A stretch of 64,000 bases of DNA from NCBI GenBank assembly GCA_016791065.1, contig JAEUOD010000123.1:1-64000 (forward strand). The letters run 5' to 3'. The position numbers and the translations under genes are program-made. Shown here one piece after another: positions 63,539-64,000 of this stretch. Position 1 is the stretch's first letter; every line of letters begins with the position of its first letter. The notes below the pieces were generated by a model, which was not told the origin of the DNA, made no database searches, and saw only the letters and a program-made list of their open reading frames with translations. This DNA is from Dechloromonas sp. GTDB taxonomy: Bacteria > Pseudomonadota > Gammaproteobacteria > Burkholderiales > Rhodocyclaceae.

Positions 63539-64000
63539 ATGTCTGCAAGGCAAACATCATCCGGTGCAAATCACGGCGCGCGTTCGTTGACGTTCTGGCG
63601 CCTCGTCCCCGTGTTTTTGTCCTGCTTTTTCCTGGGTGCCTGCGCCGGCTTTCGTGGCGGCGAATTCAGTGCGCCTTACGTTGGCGATGCCGGTCCGCCC
63701 GCCGAAATGCCCTCCACGCCCTATGAGCGTGGGCAAATGCAGAAGCTGGAGTTGCCGGGCCTGCGCCTCGACGTTTCCCTGAACAATCGCATACGCACCT
63801 ACGACTACGGCGTCATGCTCTTCGTCATCCCGATGTATGTCGATTTCAGCGACGGGCGTGATCCCGCCGAGCGGCTGCGGGTGGCGTTGGGCATCACGCC
63901 GACCTTGCCCGGTTACCGCTTCGATCCGGCGCGCGTCGGTATCAGTGTCGATGGCCGGCGTCTGGCGCCGGTTCTGCCGGCCGGGGAAGGCGCACCGCAG
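63539..64000 (+). CDS. predicted lipoprotein of unknown function (3' truncated)
   Basis: Open frame of 154 codons running off the window. GGAGG lies 5 bp upstream of the ATG. A basic N-terminus precedes the hydrophobic segment LVPVFLSCFFLGAC, a lipobox (LGAC) with Cys at about residue 35, so it is probably anchored in a membrane. The mature part (YERGQMQKLELPGLRLDVSLNNRIRTYDYGVMLFVIPMYVDF) looks globular and beta-rich. I do not recognise a family. It is divergent from the ABC transporter gene. Confidence 0.7.
   Translation, partial: MSARQTSSGANHGARSLTFWRLVPVFLSCFFLGACAGFRGGEFSAPYVGDAGPPAEMPSTPYERGQMQKLELPGLRLDVSLNNRIRTYDYGVMLFVIPMYVDFSDGRDPAERLRVALGITPTLPGYRFDPARVGISVDGRRLAPVLPAGEGAPQ

Overview
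The window is a high-GC chromosomal segment from a betaproteobacterium, most likely of the Rhodocyclales (Dechloromonas/Azonexus-like). This is inferred from gene families and neighbourhoods: paired cyanophycin synthetases with their DUF1854 and ABC partners, a sodium:solute symporter with a DUF4212 small subunit, many two-component and c-di-GMP proteins, and small soluble c-type cytochromes. No rRNA is present, so the species cannot be fixed.

Layout. 1-9.2 kb is signalling-rich: a PhoB-type regulator, a phosphorelay operon (Hpt protein, BarA-like hybrid kinase, REC-only protein), a SulP transporter with STAS and cyclic-nucleotide-like domains, and a kinase/regulator pair. 9.2-12.6 kb holds the symporter operon. 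The DNA upstream of it carries six helically phased TTGAT repeats. 12.6-26 kb: a STAS protein, cytochrome c, a CHASE-like membrane protein without an output domain, an RND efflux operon, a GGDEF-EAL protein, two tandem beta-hydroxyacid dehydrogenases coupled to a YcgR/PilZ protein, and a large hybrid kinase. 26-42.7 kb is mostly metabolism and housekeeping: CDF metal exporter, class II aldolase and MtnA (probable DHAP-shunt salvage), methionine-type aminotransferase, MscL, GlnE, YhdP, a Nit-type amidase, TldD, cytochrome c4, a radical SAM protein, DAHP synthase and a small lipoprotein.

42.8-54.3 kb is an integrative element in the 3' end of a tRNA-Leu(CAA) gene. A degenerate copy of the tRNA 3' end marks the far boundary, and arm-type repeats (TTACCCCCA) lie inside both ends. 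It encodes an integrase, an AlpA regulator, a winged-helix protein, a DUF927 primase-helicase and three phage tail-type proteins: a gpZ-like minor tail protein, a candidate tail chaperone and a full tape measure protein. No capsid, portal, terminase, tail tube, baseplate or lysis gene is seen. The distal end carries a pair of inverted repeats of about 130 bp built of GACACAGCA 9-mers, a candidate replication origin. I read it as a phage-satellite-like element whose only virion genes act on the tail. This is the most unusual feature of the window.

54.4-64 kb: a Rap1a/Tai-family secreted protein, uroporphyrinogen-III methyltransferase, and a cyanophycin block (CphA, a second CphA-like ligase, DUF1854 protein, zinc-ribbon ABC exporter), ending in a truncated lipoprotein gene.

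Many genes sit in tightly packed operons with ATGA or GTGA start/stop overlaps, which were used to choose starts. Family assignments come from reading motifs, not from database searches.
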